The notes: generated by a model from the sequence alone, not told the origin. DNA of 64,000 bases from JAENVU01 sp046598395 (GCA_046598395.1 JBKJIQ010000011.1:45363-109362), one strand, 5' to 3'. Counted from the stretch's first letter, positions 50,857-59,403 are shown. Made by a program: numbers and translations.

Positions 50857-51546
50857 TCAGCCGCGGCTGGTCGCGGCTTCGGGCGGCGCGAGGGCGAGGC
50901 TGAGCGTGCCACTGGCCGTGGAGAACGCGAGCCGGCTGGCTTGGTGTGGGCTCACGAGCACGGTGATGCCCACCGTGTCGCCCGCGGCACCGGTGCCCGT
51001 GCCGGTGGAGTCGCCGGTGGAGTCGCCGGTGGGGTCGACCGCGATCACCATCACGGCGGGGGCCACGAGGACGGTTGGATCCAGGTTGTCGCCCAGGGTC
51101 TGGGGATCGAAGGTGGCGTACACGTCCACGAGATCTCCCGCGGTGGGGCGGAGCCCGTGCTCGATCACGAGCCGGACCGCGCGTTGGCCGTTGGGAACCA
51201 CATCACCGAGCCCGGACCGACGCGTTGCGCTGAGATGGCGGGTGGTCACCAACGCACCGCGCAACATCGGGACGCGTACGACTCGTCCGACCGCGCTCGC
51301 GGTGACGCGCACGGTGTCGGTGGCGGGCGCCTCACCGCGGAGTTTGCTCACGGTGAGGTCGGAGTCGGTGAGCCGGGTTCCCACGGGAAGGTCATGGCGG
51401 GTGACCACCACGGTATGGAGGCGACCGAAGGTCTCGTCTTGATGGCGCAGTGACGACACCATGCTCACGACGGTGGCTGCGGTGACGATGGCAACGATGG
51501 CGGATGCGGCCCAGAGGAGCGCGGCGCGAGGAGAACGGCGAAACAT
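50857..51546 (-). CDS. CpaB/SAF domain protein
   Basis: A 229-residue protein with one N-terminal membrane helix (AALLWAASAIVAIVTAATVV) and an SAF domain (VVVTRHDLPVGTRLTDSDL) followed by an RcpC-like region (GQRAVRLVIEHGLRPTAGDLVDVYA). CpaB/RcpC proteins guide pilus components in Flp/Tad systems, but no other tad genes are nearby, so it may have another envelope role. A GDST/GTG low-complexity loop (residues about 174-188) comes from short in-gene repeats. Confidence 0.82.
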   Translation of the reverse strand: MFRRSPRAALLWAASAIVAIVTAATVVSMVSSLRHQDETFGRLHTVVVTRHDLPVGTRLTDSDLTVSKLRGEAPATDTVRVTASAVGRVVRVPMLRGALVTTRHLSATRRSGLGDVVPNGQRAVRLVIEHGLRPTAGDLVDVYATFDPQTLGDNLDPTVLVAPAVMVIAVDPTGDSTGDSTGTGTGAAGDTVGITVLVSPHQASRLAFSTASGTLSLALAPPEAATSRG

Positions 51547-51606
51547 TTCAGGACCCCCGAAAGGTGGCGAACATCATTCGGGGAAAGCTGGGGGTGGCCG
51601 GTCGCA

Positions 51607-51669
51607 CGGGTTGAGGGTGCGCGAGTTGAGGGTGCGCGGGTTGAGGGTGCGGGCCACGAGGGTGCGGGC
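51607..51669. repeat. 15-bp tandem repeats between cpaB-like and fmdB-like genes
   Basis: Three units of CGGGTTGAGGGTGCG or its one-base variant lie at 51607-51651, followed by a degenerate copy to 51669. They fill the 143-bp gap and are not in a gene. Confidence 0.8.
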
Positions 51670-51689
51670 CGTCGCCCGCCCGGGGGAGT

Positions 51690-52127
51690 TTAGGCAGTTT
51701 TCTTGGTCTCTGTCTTCTTTGTACCGGTTGACTTCGACGACCCGGATCCCGATCCCTCGCCCGATGACCCACCCGATGAACCGCTCGACGGGTCCGAAGA
51801 GCCTGACGAGCCCGAGGAACCCGACCCCGAGCCTGCGTCGGAGGTCTTGGAGGACGACCCGGAATCCGAGGACTTGGAGTCCGAGCTGCTCGAACCCGAT
51901 GAACTCGATGAACTCGAGCTGTCGGACTTTTCGCTGCTCCGTCGAGACGAGGACGGGTTGTCGGTCTTGTAGAAGCCCGATCCCTTGAGCACGATCCCCA
52001 CGGCACCGAACACCTTGGTGAGCTTGCCGCCACAGCCAGCGTGCTTCTTCAGTGGTTCTTCGCTGAAGGTCTGATATTCCTCGATATGTTGGTGACATTT
52101 CGAGCAGACGTATTCGTACGTGGGCAT
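51690..52127 (-). CDS. FmdB family zinc ribbon protein with Ser-rich tail
   Basis: A 145-residue protein. The first 60 residues are a FmdB/CxxC zinc ribbon (MPTYEYVCSKCHQHIEEYQT, with a further Cys in HAGCGGK). The rest is an extreme Ser/Gly/Asp tract ending in Lys/Thr repeats (TGTKKTETKKTA). FmdB-type ribbons are small regulators of unclear mechanism. The tail is probably disordered and made of unstable short repeats. ATG 52127 is the family start. Confidence 0.88.
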   Translation of the reverse strand: MPTYEYVCSKCHQHIEEYQTFSEEPLKKHAGCGGKLTKVFGAVGIVLKGSGFYKTDNPSSSRRSSEKSDSSSSSSSSGSSSSDSKSSDSGSSSKTSDAGSGSGSSGSSGSSDPSSGSSGGSSGEGSGSGSSKSTGTKKTETKKTA

Positions 52128-52260
52128 TGCTGGAGCTACCTCGTTGGGGGTCACGGGGGAGATTTTCCGAACCATCCATCCTACCCGACGTCTCCGTGGC
52201 CTTGAATGGGCGGGTGGAACCACCCTCGAACCGCGGACCGGCCGACTATGACTCCCGATC

Positions 52261-52962
52261 GTGACTGACGTCGCGCTGGTGGCGCTGCTTGGCGTCGCCG
52301 CCTACTTCTTGGGAACGTTTCCGACCGCGGTACTCGTGGCCCGGGCCGGTGGCCACGATGTGACGGCCGAAGGATCGGGAAACCCCGGGGCGTCGAACGT
52401 GGCGCGGATCATGGGGTGGCGGGCCGGCCTGCTGGTGATGGCGGGCGACCTGGCGAAGGGCGCGATCGCCGCCGCCATGGGACTCGCGGCGGCGGGCACG
52501 GGAACCCGAGGCCGAGAGCTTGCCTACCTCCTCGGGATCCTTGCCGTCCTCGGCCATACCTATCCGGTGACTCGGCGGTTCAAGGGCGGCAAGGGTGTGG
52601 CCACTGCGGGCGGCATGCTCGCGGTGCTGAACCCGCTCGTGGTTGTGGTCCTCATGGCGGTGTGGTTCGTGGCGGCGCGCGTCCTCAAGCTCGCGTCCGT
52701 CGGGTCCCTGATCGTGGCCGTGCTGTTCCCCGTTGGGGTTGCGCTCACTGGCCGCGCGGGCTGGGAGATCGGGGTGACGAGCGCCCTCGCGGCGCTGGTG
52801 GTGGTGCGCCACCTGCCGAACCTGCGGCGATTGATCCAGGGGCGTGAGCTGCGCACCGACGACGGTCGCGCAGATCGGCCCACTACAGATCGGCCCGCTA
52901 CAGATCGGCCCGCTACAGATCGGCCTGCGTTGGAGGGCCCGTCGGAATCCGGTGTCAACTGA
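52261..52962 (+). CDS. plsY: Glycerol-3-phosphate acyltransferase
   Basis: PlsY uses acyl-phosphate to acylate glycerol-3-phosphate, starting phospholipid synthesis at the membrane. It has about five helices and the three conserved loops: EGSGNPGASNVARIMG, RFKGGKGVATAGG and the C-terminal VVVRHLPNLRRL. At 233 residues it is longer than the usual 190-215 because of a tail encoded by 15-bp repeats (ATDRP units). GTG 52261 is the start. Confidence 0.94.
   Translation: MTDVALVALLGVAAYFLGTFPTAVLVARAGGHDVTAEGSGNPGASNVARIMGWRAGLLVMAGDLAKGAIAAAMGLAAAGTGTRGRELAYLLGILAVLGHTYPVTRRFKGGKGVATAGGMLAVLNPLVVVVLMAVWFVAARVLKLASVGSLIVAVLFPVGVALTGRAGWEIGVTSALAALVVVRHLPNLRRLIQGRELRTDDGRADRPTTDRPATDRPATDRPALEGPSESGVN
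52871..52925 (+). repeat. 15-bp tandem repeats in the plsY tail
   Basis: CAGATCGGCCCGCTA units at 52871-52915 and a partial fourth copy encode the repeated A/T-T-D-R-P tail of PlsY beyond its last membrane helix. Confidence 0.85.
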
Positions 52963-53041
52963 CTCGGCCCAGGTGTCGAAGACATCCGGACCAGGCAATT
53001 GATGCAGGCAGTACCGTCACTCCAATGAGGTGGATCCGCTC

Positions 53042-53926
53042 ATGACTTCGCGCGTTCGCAAGGCCGTCATTCCCGCCGCCGGTTTAGGCACGCGGTTTCT
53101 TCCGGCCACCAAGAGTCAGCCCAAAGAGATGCTGCCGGTGGTGGACAAGCCGTCGATCCAGTACGTGGTGGAAGAAGCGGTGCGCGCCGGGCTCACCGAC
53201 ATCCTCATCATCACGGGCCGCGGGAAGCGCGCGATCGAGGATCACTTCGACCGCAACTTCGAACTCGAGTTCTACCTGGAGCAGCAGGGCAAGACCGATC
53301 TCCTGAAGGAAGTCCAAGAGTCGTCCGAGCTCGGCGATATTCACTACATCCGGCAACGGGATCCGCTCGGTCTCGGTCATGCGGTGCTGGCGGCCCGTGA
53401 ACACGTGGGCGACGAACCGTTCGCGGTGATGCTCGGTGACGACATCATGGTCGACGATTCCGCGCTGCTTCGCTCGATGCTCGATGTGCATGATCGCTAC
53501 GGACGGTCGGTACTCGCGCTCAAAGATGTTGCGCCGGAGGAGATCTCGTTCTACGGCTGCGTGGAGCCCGAAGAGGTGGGCGAAGGTCTCGTGCGAGTGC
53601 GGTCCATTGTGGAGAAACCCAAGCAAGAGGACGCGCCGTCCACGCTCGCCGTGATCGGCCGCTACGTCTTCACGCCGGAGATCTTCGACGCCCTGGACCG
53701 GATCGAGCCCGGTGCCGGCGGCGAGCTCCAGCTCACCGACGCGATCGCGCTGCTCAACCAGGACCAGACGGTCTACGGCCAGGTCTTCACCGAAGGCCGG
53801 TTCGACATCGGCCAGAAGGTCGATTTCCTGCGGGCCAACATCGAGCTCGCGCTCGACCGGGACGACCTGCGTCCGGAACTCGAGCGGTTCTTGCTCGAAA
53901 CCATGCGTCGCCGCGGCATCATCTGA
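53042..53926 (+). CDS. galU: UTP-glucose-1-phosphate uridylyltransferase
   Basis: Makes UDP-glucose, the donor for envelope sugars and possibly for the trehalose and glucosylglycerate enzymes at 8-13 kb. The 294-residue protein begins AVIPAAGLGTRFLPATKSQP followed by KEMLPVVDKP, the nucleotide-binding signature. VMLGDDIMVD holds the metal Asp and IVEKPKQEDAPS the active-site Lys. ATG 53042 is preferred; GTG 53030 is in frame. It is followed 38 bp later by the moeA-like gene, as in mycobacteria. Confidence 0.95.
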   Translation: MTSRVRKAVIPAAGLGTRFLPATKSQPKEMLPVVDKPSIQYVVEEAVRAGLTDILIITGRGKRAIEDHFDRNFELEFYLEQQGKTDLLKEVQESSELGDIHYIRQRDPLGLGHAVLAAREHVGDEPFAVMLGDDIMVDDSALLRSMLDVHDRYGRSVLALKDVAPEEISFYGCVEPEEVGEGLVRVRSIVEKPKQEDAPSTLAVIGRYVFTPEIFDALDRIEPGAGGELQLTDAIALLNQDQTVYGQVFTEGRFDIGQKVDFLRANIELALDRDDLRPELERFLLETMRRRGII

Positions 53927-53964
53927 TCTGTTGGCCCGCATCGCCGGAGCACCTTGGATGGGAG

Positions 53965-55167
53965 ATGGCTGTGGAGAAACTCGAGGTCGTGCAGGCAAGG
54001 ATCCGCGCCGCGGTCCCCGCAGCGCGCACCGGGATGGTCGCGCTGGGTGACGCGCGAGGTCTCGTGCTCGCCGCCGAGATCGTGGCGGGAGAGCCGGTGC
54101 CACCGTTCGCCAACACCGCGATGGACGGATACGCGGTGCGCTCTGCAGATACCGAGACCGCACCGGTGCGGTTGCGAGTGGTCGCTGATCTCGCGGCGGG
54201 CTACGAGGCCGCGGTGGCGGTGGGGCCCGGCGAAGCGATTCGGATCATGACCGGCGCGCCGATGCCTCACGGCGCCGACGCGATTGTGATGGTCGAACGC
54301 ACGGAGCGCGATGGCGACGACGGCGTGTTGATTCAGGTGGCGGCCGCGCCAGGTGATCACGTGCGCGGCGTGGGTGGTGATGTGGGTGACGGAGATGTGG
54401 TGTTCACGCCCGGGGCCGTACTCGGACCCGCTCATCTGGGTGTGCTCGCGTCGCTCGGGTTCGCGGAGGTCCCGGTGTATCGGCGCGTACGCGTGGGTGT
54501 GATCTCCACGGGTGACGAGTTGCGTGAAGGGCCGGTGGAACTCGCGCCTGGTCAGATCCGCGACTCGAACCGACCGATGCTCCTGGCGCTGGTGGCCGAA
54601 GCCGGCGCGGAGGCGGTGGACCTCGGGATCGGCCGCGACGACGAAGCCGCGGTGACCACGATGTTTCGCGACGCGGCTGCGAGTTGTGATGCGATCATCA
54701 CGAGCGGCGGAGTGTCGGTGGGCGACTACGACGTCGTGAAAGCGGTGCTCGGTCAGCTCGGCGCGCTCGAGTGGTGGCAGGTGGCGATCAAACCGGCGAA
54801 GCCGCTCGCCTTTGGGCTCATCGACGGCACGCCGATCTTCGGGCTGCCGGGAAACCCGGTGAGTTCCCACGTGAGCTTCGAACTCTTTGCGCGCCCGGCG
54901 TTGCGCCAGATGATGGGACACGCGGCGCCGGATCGTGCCGTGGTGCAAGCGACCGCTGGTGCTGCCATGCCGAGGAAGGCCGACGGCAAGCTCTCCCTCG
55001 ATCGAGTGCGGGTGCACTACGCGAATGGCGGTTACGTGGCGGTGCGCAGTGGCGCGCAAGCAAGCAACGTGTTGTCGGGGATGGCCGCGGCCAACGGCCT
55101 GGCGTTGATTCCTGATGGCCCCGGTATTGCGGCGGGCGAACCCGTCGACGTCATGCTCCTCACCTGA
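53965..55167 (+). CDS. moeA: Molybdopterin molybdotransferase MoeA / gephyrin-like Glp
   Basis: A 400-residue MoeA. PPFANTAMDGYAVR and GVISTGDEL mark domains II and III, with ITSGGVSVGDYDVVK in the MPT-binding site and a C-terminal beta-barrel. MoeA inserts molybdate into adenylyl-molybdopterin. In Corynebacterium the homologue encoded next to galU is Glp, a division protein that binds FtsZ and the membrane receptor GlpR. The galU neighbour and a SepX/GlpR-like gene 3 kb away raise that option. The nearby moaA-moaC favour the molybdenum cofactor role; both may apply. Confidence 0.92.
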   Translation: MAVEKLEVVQARIRAAVPAARTGMVALGDARGLVLAAEIVAGEPVPPFANTAMDGYAVRSADTETAPVRLRVVADLAAGYEAAVAVGPGEAIRIMTGAPMPHGADAIVMVERTERDGDDGVLIQVAAAPGDHVRGVGGDVGDGDVVFTPGAVLGPAHLGVLASLGFAEVPVYRRVRVGVISTGDELREGPVELAPGQIRDSNRPMLLALVAEAGAEAVDLGIGRDDEAAVTTMFRDAAASCDAIITSGGVSVGDYDVVKAVLGQLGALEWWQVAIKPAKPLAFGLIDGTPIFGLPGNPVSSHVSFELFARPALRQMMGHAAPDRAVVQATAGAAMPRKADGKLSLDRVRVHYANGGYVAVRSGAQASNVLSGMAAANGLALIPDGPGIAAGEPVDVMLLT

Positions 55168-55215
55168 CCCCTCACCTGACCGCTCATCGGGACGGGCGCG
55201 CCACCAGGATGGCGG

Positions 55216-55998
55216 TCAGCGGGTCTCGGCCTGGCGGCGGTTGAGGAGGACGAGCACGTAGGCGGCGGCTCCACAGAGCAGGACACCGAGGCTGGCCAAG
55301 ACGAGCACGGTTCCTGACCCAGAGGGATCGGGCAGCGCGGCCGACGACGCCGTTGTCGTCGACCGTGCCGATGCCAGGGCGACGAGTGCTGCGGCGGATG
55401 CGGCACGATCACCTCCTGGAAGCAGCGGCGGTGTTGAAGCCGCGCTGCCCGAACCGACCGCGTCCGTTGCAACGGTGACCTCGTGATGAGGCACCGCAGA
55501 ATCGATCGCGGCCGGGATGTTGAAAGTGAGGTGGGCCGTGACCGGGGTCCCCCGATCCACAGTCACAGCCACCCCACGAAGTCGACCGTTCGAACCGACG
55601 AGCTCCACGCCCCCGGTGGCCGCTTGGAGATCCGGCGCATGTTCGCCGGACGCGGTCACCGAGCAGGCGGTGCCATCGGTGAGGTCGTTGATCGTGAGCG
55701 TTGTTGAGTCGTTGGCGGCCACCGCCACGTCGTGACGTGATGCGGTGGCCGCGCTCCCGATCTCGACACCGTCATGGGACGACGCGGTCGGGGTCTCGCA
55801 ACTGACGACGACGGACACTGCAAAGGGCCCTCCGATTCCGGTCACGACCACGGTGAGCGGTGTGGGCGCGGAATCGGGGGTGCTTGTGACATCTGCTGCA
55901 CCCGCGGCGGTGCTCAGAGTCAGCGCACTCAGGCCGGCCACGATGAGGCTGGCGGTGAGGCAGCGGACCCGGCAAGCCGGAAGTGAAGGGAGCGACAA
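55216..55998 (-). CDS. Putative cell-surface protein with C-terminal membrane anchor
   Basis: About 260 residues: a signal peptide (TASLIVAGLSALTLSTAAGA), a Ser/Thr-rich beta-type extracellular region with two Cys (VVSCETP and ACSVTASG) that may pair, a low-complexity Ala/Ser stretch, one C-terminal helix (VLVLASLGVLLCGAAAYVLV) and a short basic tail (LLNRRQAETR). No LPXTG motif is seen. I chose TTG 55998 because GAGG lies seven bases upstream and it places the signal peptide correctly; ATG 56100 would add 34 residues covering a structured leader. Confidence 0.65.
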   Translation of the reverse strand: MSLPSLPACRVRCLTASLIVAGLSALTLSTAAGAADVTSTPDSAPTPLTVVVTGIGGPFAVSVVVSCETPTASSHDGVEIGSAATASRHDVAVAANDSTTLTINDLTDGTACSVTASGEHAPDLQAATGGVELVGSNGRLRGVAVTVDRGTPVTAHLTFNIPAAIDSAVPHHEVTVATDAVGSGSAASTPPLLPGGDRAASAAALVALASARSTTTASSAALPDPSGSGTVLVLASLGVLLCGAAAYVLVLLNRRQAETR

Positions 55999-56030
55999 GT
56001 TGGAACCTCGGGTGCGTCGTACGCGGAAAG

Positions 56031-56082
56031 ACCGGCCTGGCAAAGCGCTTGCCAAACGGGGCCGGTTTCGCACTGGCTCCCC
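56031..56082 (-). promoter_or_regulatory. Structured leader upstream of the surface-protein gene
   Basis: On the minus strand, ACCGGCC/GGCCGGT and TGGCAA/TTGCCA form a stacked hairpin (56031-56066) 33 bases before the chosen start. Just upstream is GGGGAGCCAGTGCGAAACCGG, which resembles the GGGAA-x-CCGGTG-x-GAATCCGG core of cobalamin riboswitches; a clear B12 box is missing. It may be a divergent riboswitch or an unrelated structured leader. Confidence 0.35.
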
Positions 56083-56296
56083 GCAGGCTGATGCGACCAT
56101 TTGCGCGCCTACGGATCAACGCCTCCCCGAGGTGTGACCTGTCTTTTCTGTCAGCGTCCGCATGCCCGCCTCCCGAGCGGCACTTGGAACGTGTCGTATG
56201 TAACCACTCTCCGCGCGCAATGGGAATGGTTCGCACGACCCAGCGTGGTCATCAACACTGGGGAAATAGCCAGCCACGTCGAACTGACCATGCTGG

Positions 56297-56302
56297 TATA
56301 AC
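56297..56302 (+). promoter_or_regulatory. Possible extended -10 promoter for moaA
   Basis: TGGTATAAC fits an extended -10 (TGN-TATAAT type). It would start a transcript about 130 bases before moaA. No good -35 is seen. The 442-bp gap between the surface-protein start and moaA otherwise shows only the structured leader and a short CCGCCCCGGA direct repeat near 56392; I see no open frame worth calling. Confidence 0.3.
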
Positions 56303-56440
56303 GCCACGGTGCATGAGCACGGTCAGAACGAAGCGTCGGTCCGCTTGCGCGCACCTGCGCTCCGGTGGGCACAAGCCACAGCACATGCCGCCCCGGACCG
56401 CCCCGGACCGCCCTGATCGACGAGGGCGTACTCTGGCGTG

Positions 56441-57439
56441 ATGCCCGCCGCGGTTCCTCTCGTTGATCCCTTTGCCCGGCGGGTGCGGGACCTGCGGCTC
56501 TCGGTCACGGACCGGTGCAACTTCCGCTGTACCTACTGCATGCCCGCCGACGGTTTGGCGTGGCTCGACCGCTCCGAGTTGCTCACCTACGAAGAGCTCA
56601 CGCGGATCGCCACGGTCTGCGTGGCGCGGTGGGGGTTCGACGGCATCCGGATCACCGGCGGCGAGCCCACGATCCGGCACGGACTCGCGCGCCTCTTCGA
56701 GATGCTCGCACCGCTGGGTGTGGATCTTGCGATGACCACCAACGGGGTGAAGCTGCCCGAGATGGCGGCCGACCTCAAGGCCGCGGGTTTGAACCGCGTG
56801 AACGTCTCCCTCGACAGCCTCCGGCGCGAGACCTTCCTCGCGCTCACGCGCCGCGATGAGCTGGACCGCACGCTCGCCGGCATCGATGCCGCGATCGCTG
56901 CAGGCCTCAACCCGGTGAAGGTGAACTGTGTGGTGATTCGTGGCGTGAACGACGACGAAGTGGTGGACCTCGCCGCGTTCGGACGCGAGAAAGGCGTGGG
57001 GATTCGCTTCATCGAGTTCATGCCCCTCGACGCGCCCGGAGACTGGAAGATCGATCAAGTGGTCTCCGCGACCGAGATCATCGATCGCATCAACGCGGTG
57101 TTCCCGTTGGAACAGACCCACGCCGACGCCGCCCACGTGGAGCCCGCGGCGCGGTACCGGTTCCGCGATGGCGTGGGCGACATCGGCGTCATCGCCAGCG
57201 TGACCGAGCCGTTCTGTGAGAGTTGCGATCGCGTCCGCATCACGTCGGAAGGCAAGTTCCGTACGTGTCTGTTCGCACTCGACGAGACGGACCTGCGCAC
57301 CATCCTGCGCGATGGTGGTACCGACGACGAGTTGGCGGATGCGATCACCGCGGCCGTCGGCACGAAATGGGCCGGGCACAACATCGGCGCGGTGAACTTC
57401 ATCCGCCCGGACCGTTCCATGAGCCAAATCGGCGGGTAA
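56441..57439 (+). CDS. moaA: GTP 3',8-cyclase
   Basis: Radical-SAM enzyme of the first molybdenum cofactor step, converting GTP to 3',8-cyclo-7,8-dihydro-GTP. The 332-residue protein has the SAM cluster motif CNFRCTYC in VTDRCNFRCTYCMPADG, a second C-terminal cluster with spacing C-x2-C-x13-C near residue 257, ITGGEPTIR, and the required C-terminal Gly-Gly. ATG 56441 and GTG 56438 are both possible. moaC follows 22 bases later. Confidence 0.96.
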   Translation: MPAAVPLVDPFARRVRDLRLSVTDRCNFRCTYCMPADGLAWLDRSELLTYEELTRIATVCVARWGFDGIRITGGEPTIRHGLARLFEMLAPLGVDLAMTTNGVKLPEMAADLKAAGLNRVNVSLDSLRRETFLALTRRDELDRTLAGIDAAIAAGLNPVKVNCVVIRGVNDDEVVDLAAFGREKGVGIRFIEFMPLDAPGDWKIDQVVSATEIIDRINAVFPLEQTHADAAHVEPAARYRFRDGVGDIGVIASVTEPFCESCDRVRITSEGKFRTCLFALDETDLRTILRDGGTDDELADAITAAVGTKWAGHNIGAVNFIRPDRSMSQIGG

Positions 57440-57461
57440 CTCGGGCCAATAGACTTCCTCG

Positions 57462-57962
57462 ATGGCTTCTGAGTTCACGCATCTTGATCCGCTGGGTCGC
57501 GCCCGCATGGTTGACGTCACCGCTAAGGACCCGTCGCACCGGCGAGCGATTGCGCGGTGTCGGGTCTACATGGAGCCGGACACGGCCTCCAAGATCGCCT
57601 CGGGTGCCATCACGAAGGGCGATGTACTGGCGGTGGCGCGAGTGGCGGGGATTCAGGCCGCGAAACAGACGTCGAACATGTTGCCGCTCTGTCATCCGCT
57701 GCTCGTGGGTTCGGTCTTGGTGAACTTCCGGATCGAGGAACGTCACGTTGAGGTGGAGTGTCAGGTGGAGACCGTCGACCGCACCGGGGTGGAGATGGAG
57801 GCCCTGCATGCGTGCGCGATTGCGGCGCTCACGATTTACGACATGTGCAAGAGCGCCGATCGGGGCATGACGATGGGTGATCTGGCGCTCTGGGAGAAGA
57901 CCGGCGGGCGCTCCGGCGTGTGGCGGCGGCCCGGCGGCGACGACGACGATTTCGGCCTGTAA
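57462..57962 (+). CDS. moaC: Cyclic pyranopterin monophosphate synthase
   Basis: Converts the MoaA product to cyclic pyranopterin monophosphate. At 166 residues it has the standard length. MVDVTAKDPSHRRAIA at the start, NMLPLCHPL, and the catalytic region VEMEALHACAIAALTIYDMC with KSADRGM are all conserved. Together with moaA and moeA this gives three molybdenum-cofactor genes within 4 kb; moaE, moaD and mog are not present here. The C-terminus has an acidic DDDD run. Confidence 0.96.
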   Translation: MASEFTHLDPLGRARMVDVTAKDPSHRRAIARCRVYMEPDTASKIASGAITKGDVLAVARVAGIQAAKQTSNMLPLCHPLLVGSVLVNFRIEERHVEVECQVETVDRTGVEMEALHACAIAALTIYDMCKSADRGMTMGDLALWEKTGGRSGVWRRPGGDDDDFGL

Positions 57963-58176
57963 TACCTGAGGTCATCGCCCGGTCCGACGGTGCGGGCCGG
58001 GGTAGCCGCGCGGCGGGACGCCCACCAAAAACGAACAGACGTTCGTGGTTCGGCTCGACTCGGGAGAGATCACCCGTCTAGGGTCAGGTCACCCCAGCAG
58101 CGCTTCGGCGTGCGATATCCGCCGTTTGGTGTTTGCTGCTTGTTAGCGTCCTCGACACGGAAAGCGACCGGGAGCT

Positions 58177-58749
58177 TTGAAGATTCCGATCATTCTGATT
58201 CTTGTGGCGCTCTGGGCGGCCTTTTTCTTGTGGCCGCTCGTGCAACGTCGAATGGGCGGCAACCGCCGTGACTCGATCGGCTCGTTCACCAAGAAGGTGA
58301 CCGTGCTCGGTCGCGCCGGCGGTCATGGTGCCAAGGTTGGGGGGCCGGCCGCGCCCACGTTCGCTCCTGGTCTGGCGAGCCTTCGGCCCAAGGCCCGGGC
58401 CCTCGGTGCTCCCGTGGGATTCAAAGCAACGGGTGGGACCGCTTCGGGGCTCCCGATGTCGTCCGTCGCCCAGAAGCGGCGCCGTGATGCGCTCGCGATA
58501 CTGGCCTTCGCCGCGGCTGGCTCGTTGGTCCTTGCCGTGGTGCTCTCGAGCCTGGCGCTGTGGGTGGCCCAGATCGTGGCCGACCTCCTGCTCGTGGGTT
58601 ACCTCGCGCTGTTGGTCCATCTCCGGCGTCGAGCCGATGAACACCGGGCGAAGGTGCACGTCCTTCCCCAGCCCACGGTGTCGTCGGGCGGGGCACCGTC
58701 GCCGAGACAGTCCTCCGCGCTGGTCCTGCGCCGCTCCGTCTCTTCCTGA
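58177..58749 (+). CDS. SepX/GlpR-like divisome membrane protein
   Basis: A 190-residue protein with an N-terminal helix (IPIILILVALWAAFFLWPLV followed by QRR), a flexible cytoplasmic stretch, then two close helices after KRRRDALAILAFAAAG and a basic exit (VHLRRRADEHRAK). This order, the LWxAFFLWPLVxRR start and the KRRRxAL re-entry match SepX of Streptomyces and GlpR of Corynebacterium, which anchor FtsZ partners, including Glp, to the membrane. It is shorter than those proteins. TTG 58177 follows GGGAG. The moeA/glp-like gene lies 3 kb upstream. Confidence 0.7.
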   Translation: MKIPIILILVALWAAFFLWPLVQRRMGGNRRDSIGSFTKKVTVLGRAGGHGAKVGGPAAPTFAPGLASLRPKARALGAPVGFKATGGTASGLPMSSVAQKRRRDALAILAFAAAGSLVLAVVLSSLALWVAQIVADLLLVGYLALLVHLRRRADEHRAKVHVLPQPTVSSGGAPSPRQSSALVLRRSVSS

Positions 58750-58764
58750 GCCAGGTCTCAACCG

Positions 58765-59403
58765 ATGGACCGAGCGGGCGAGATCGCCGCGGTCCGTGAC
58801 CACGCTCGAGCGGTGCTCGACGCCAAGCACGGCGCCCGCGAGATCACCCTCGGTGCGTGCCGTCGGGCCATTCAGAGTTGCGCCGCCGCGATACGCGCTG
58901 TGCAGCGCGAAGAGTTCGAGCGCGCGGTTGGGTTGATCAAAGAGGCGGGCGGGCATCTCGCCCGAGCCGATGCTGCGGTGAGTGCCCATCCCGACGTTCG
59001 CCACGGCGGCTACCTGCACGACGCGAAGAAGGAGTACGCGGAGGCGCACCTCACCCTCGCGTTCGTGCGGGGCGATCCGTTGCCGAGCGCGACTGCGATC
59101 GGGGTGGAGATTCCCGCGTACCTGAACGGGATGGCCGAGGCCGCGAGTGAGTTGCGGCGCCACACGCTCGACTGCCTGCGCGCGGATCGGTTGGCGCGCG
59201 CCGAAGAGCTCCTCGCGGTGATGGACGAGGTGTACGCGCTGCTCGTGACCGTGGATTACCCGGACGCAGTCACCGGTGGGTTGCGGCGCACCACCGACGC
59301 GCTGCGGGCGGTGATCGAACGCACCCGGGGCGATCTCACGAACGCCCTCGTGGCCCAGCGGCTCCGCTCCGCGATCGAGCAGCATCGGATCGCCGACGCC
59401 TGA
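58765..59403 (+). CDS. Translin family protein
   Basis: A 212-residue all-helical protein. The C-terminal half, LRRHTLDCLRADRLARAEEL and TVDYPDAVTGGLRRTTDALR followed by AVIERTRGDLTNAL, closely follows the translin/TRAX family, which in eukaryotes and archaea forms octameric nucleic-acid-binding shells with RNase activity in TRAX. Acidic residues for metal binding can be seen in the N-terminal half (YLHDAKKEYAEAHLTLAFV). Such proteins are uncommon in bacteria and are sometimes mislabelled haloacid dehalogenase. It lies 15 bases after the SepX-like gene. Confidence 0.8.
   Translation: MDRAGEIAAVRDHARAVLDAKHGAREITLGACRRAIQSCAAAIRAVQREEFERAVGLIKEAGGHLARADAAVSAHPDVRHGGYLHDAKKEYAEAHLTLAFVRGDPLPSATAIGVEIPAYLNGMAEAASELRRHTLDCLRADRLARAEELLAVMDEVYALLVTVDYPDAVTGGLRRTTDALRAVIERTRGDLTNALVAQRLRSAIEQHRIADA

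Noticed and set aside
50857..51546. Tad/Flp pilus locus
   Set aside because: Only a CpaB-like SAF protein is present, with no TadA, TadB, TadC, secretin or pilin genes around it.
55999..56100. ATG 56100 as start of the surface protein
   Set aside because: It would bury the signal peptide 45 residues inside and translate through the leader hairpin; TTG 55998 has GAGG at proper spacing.
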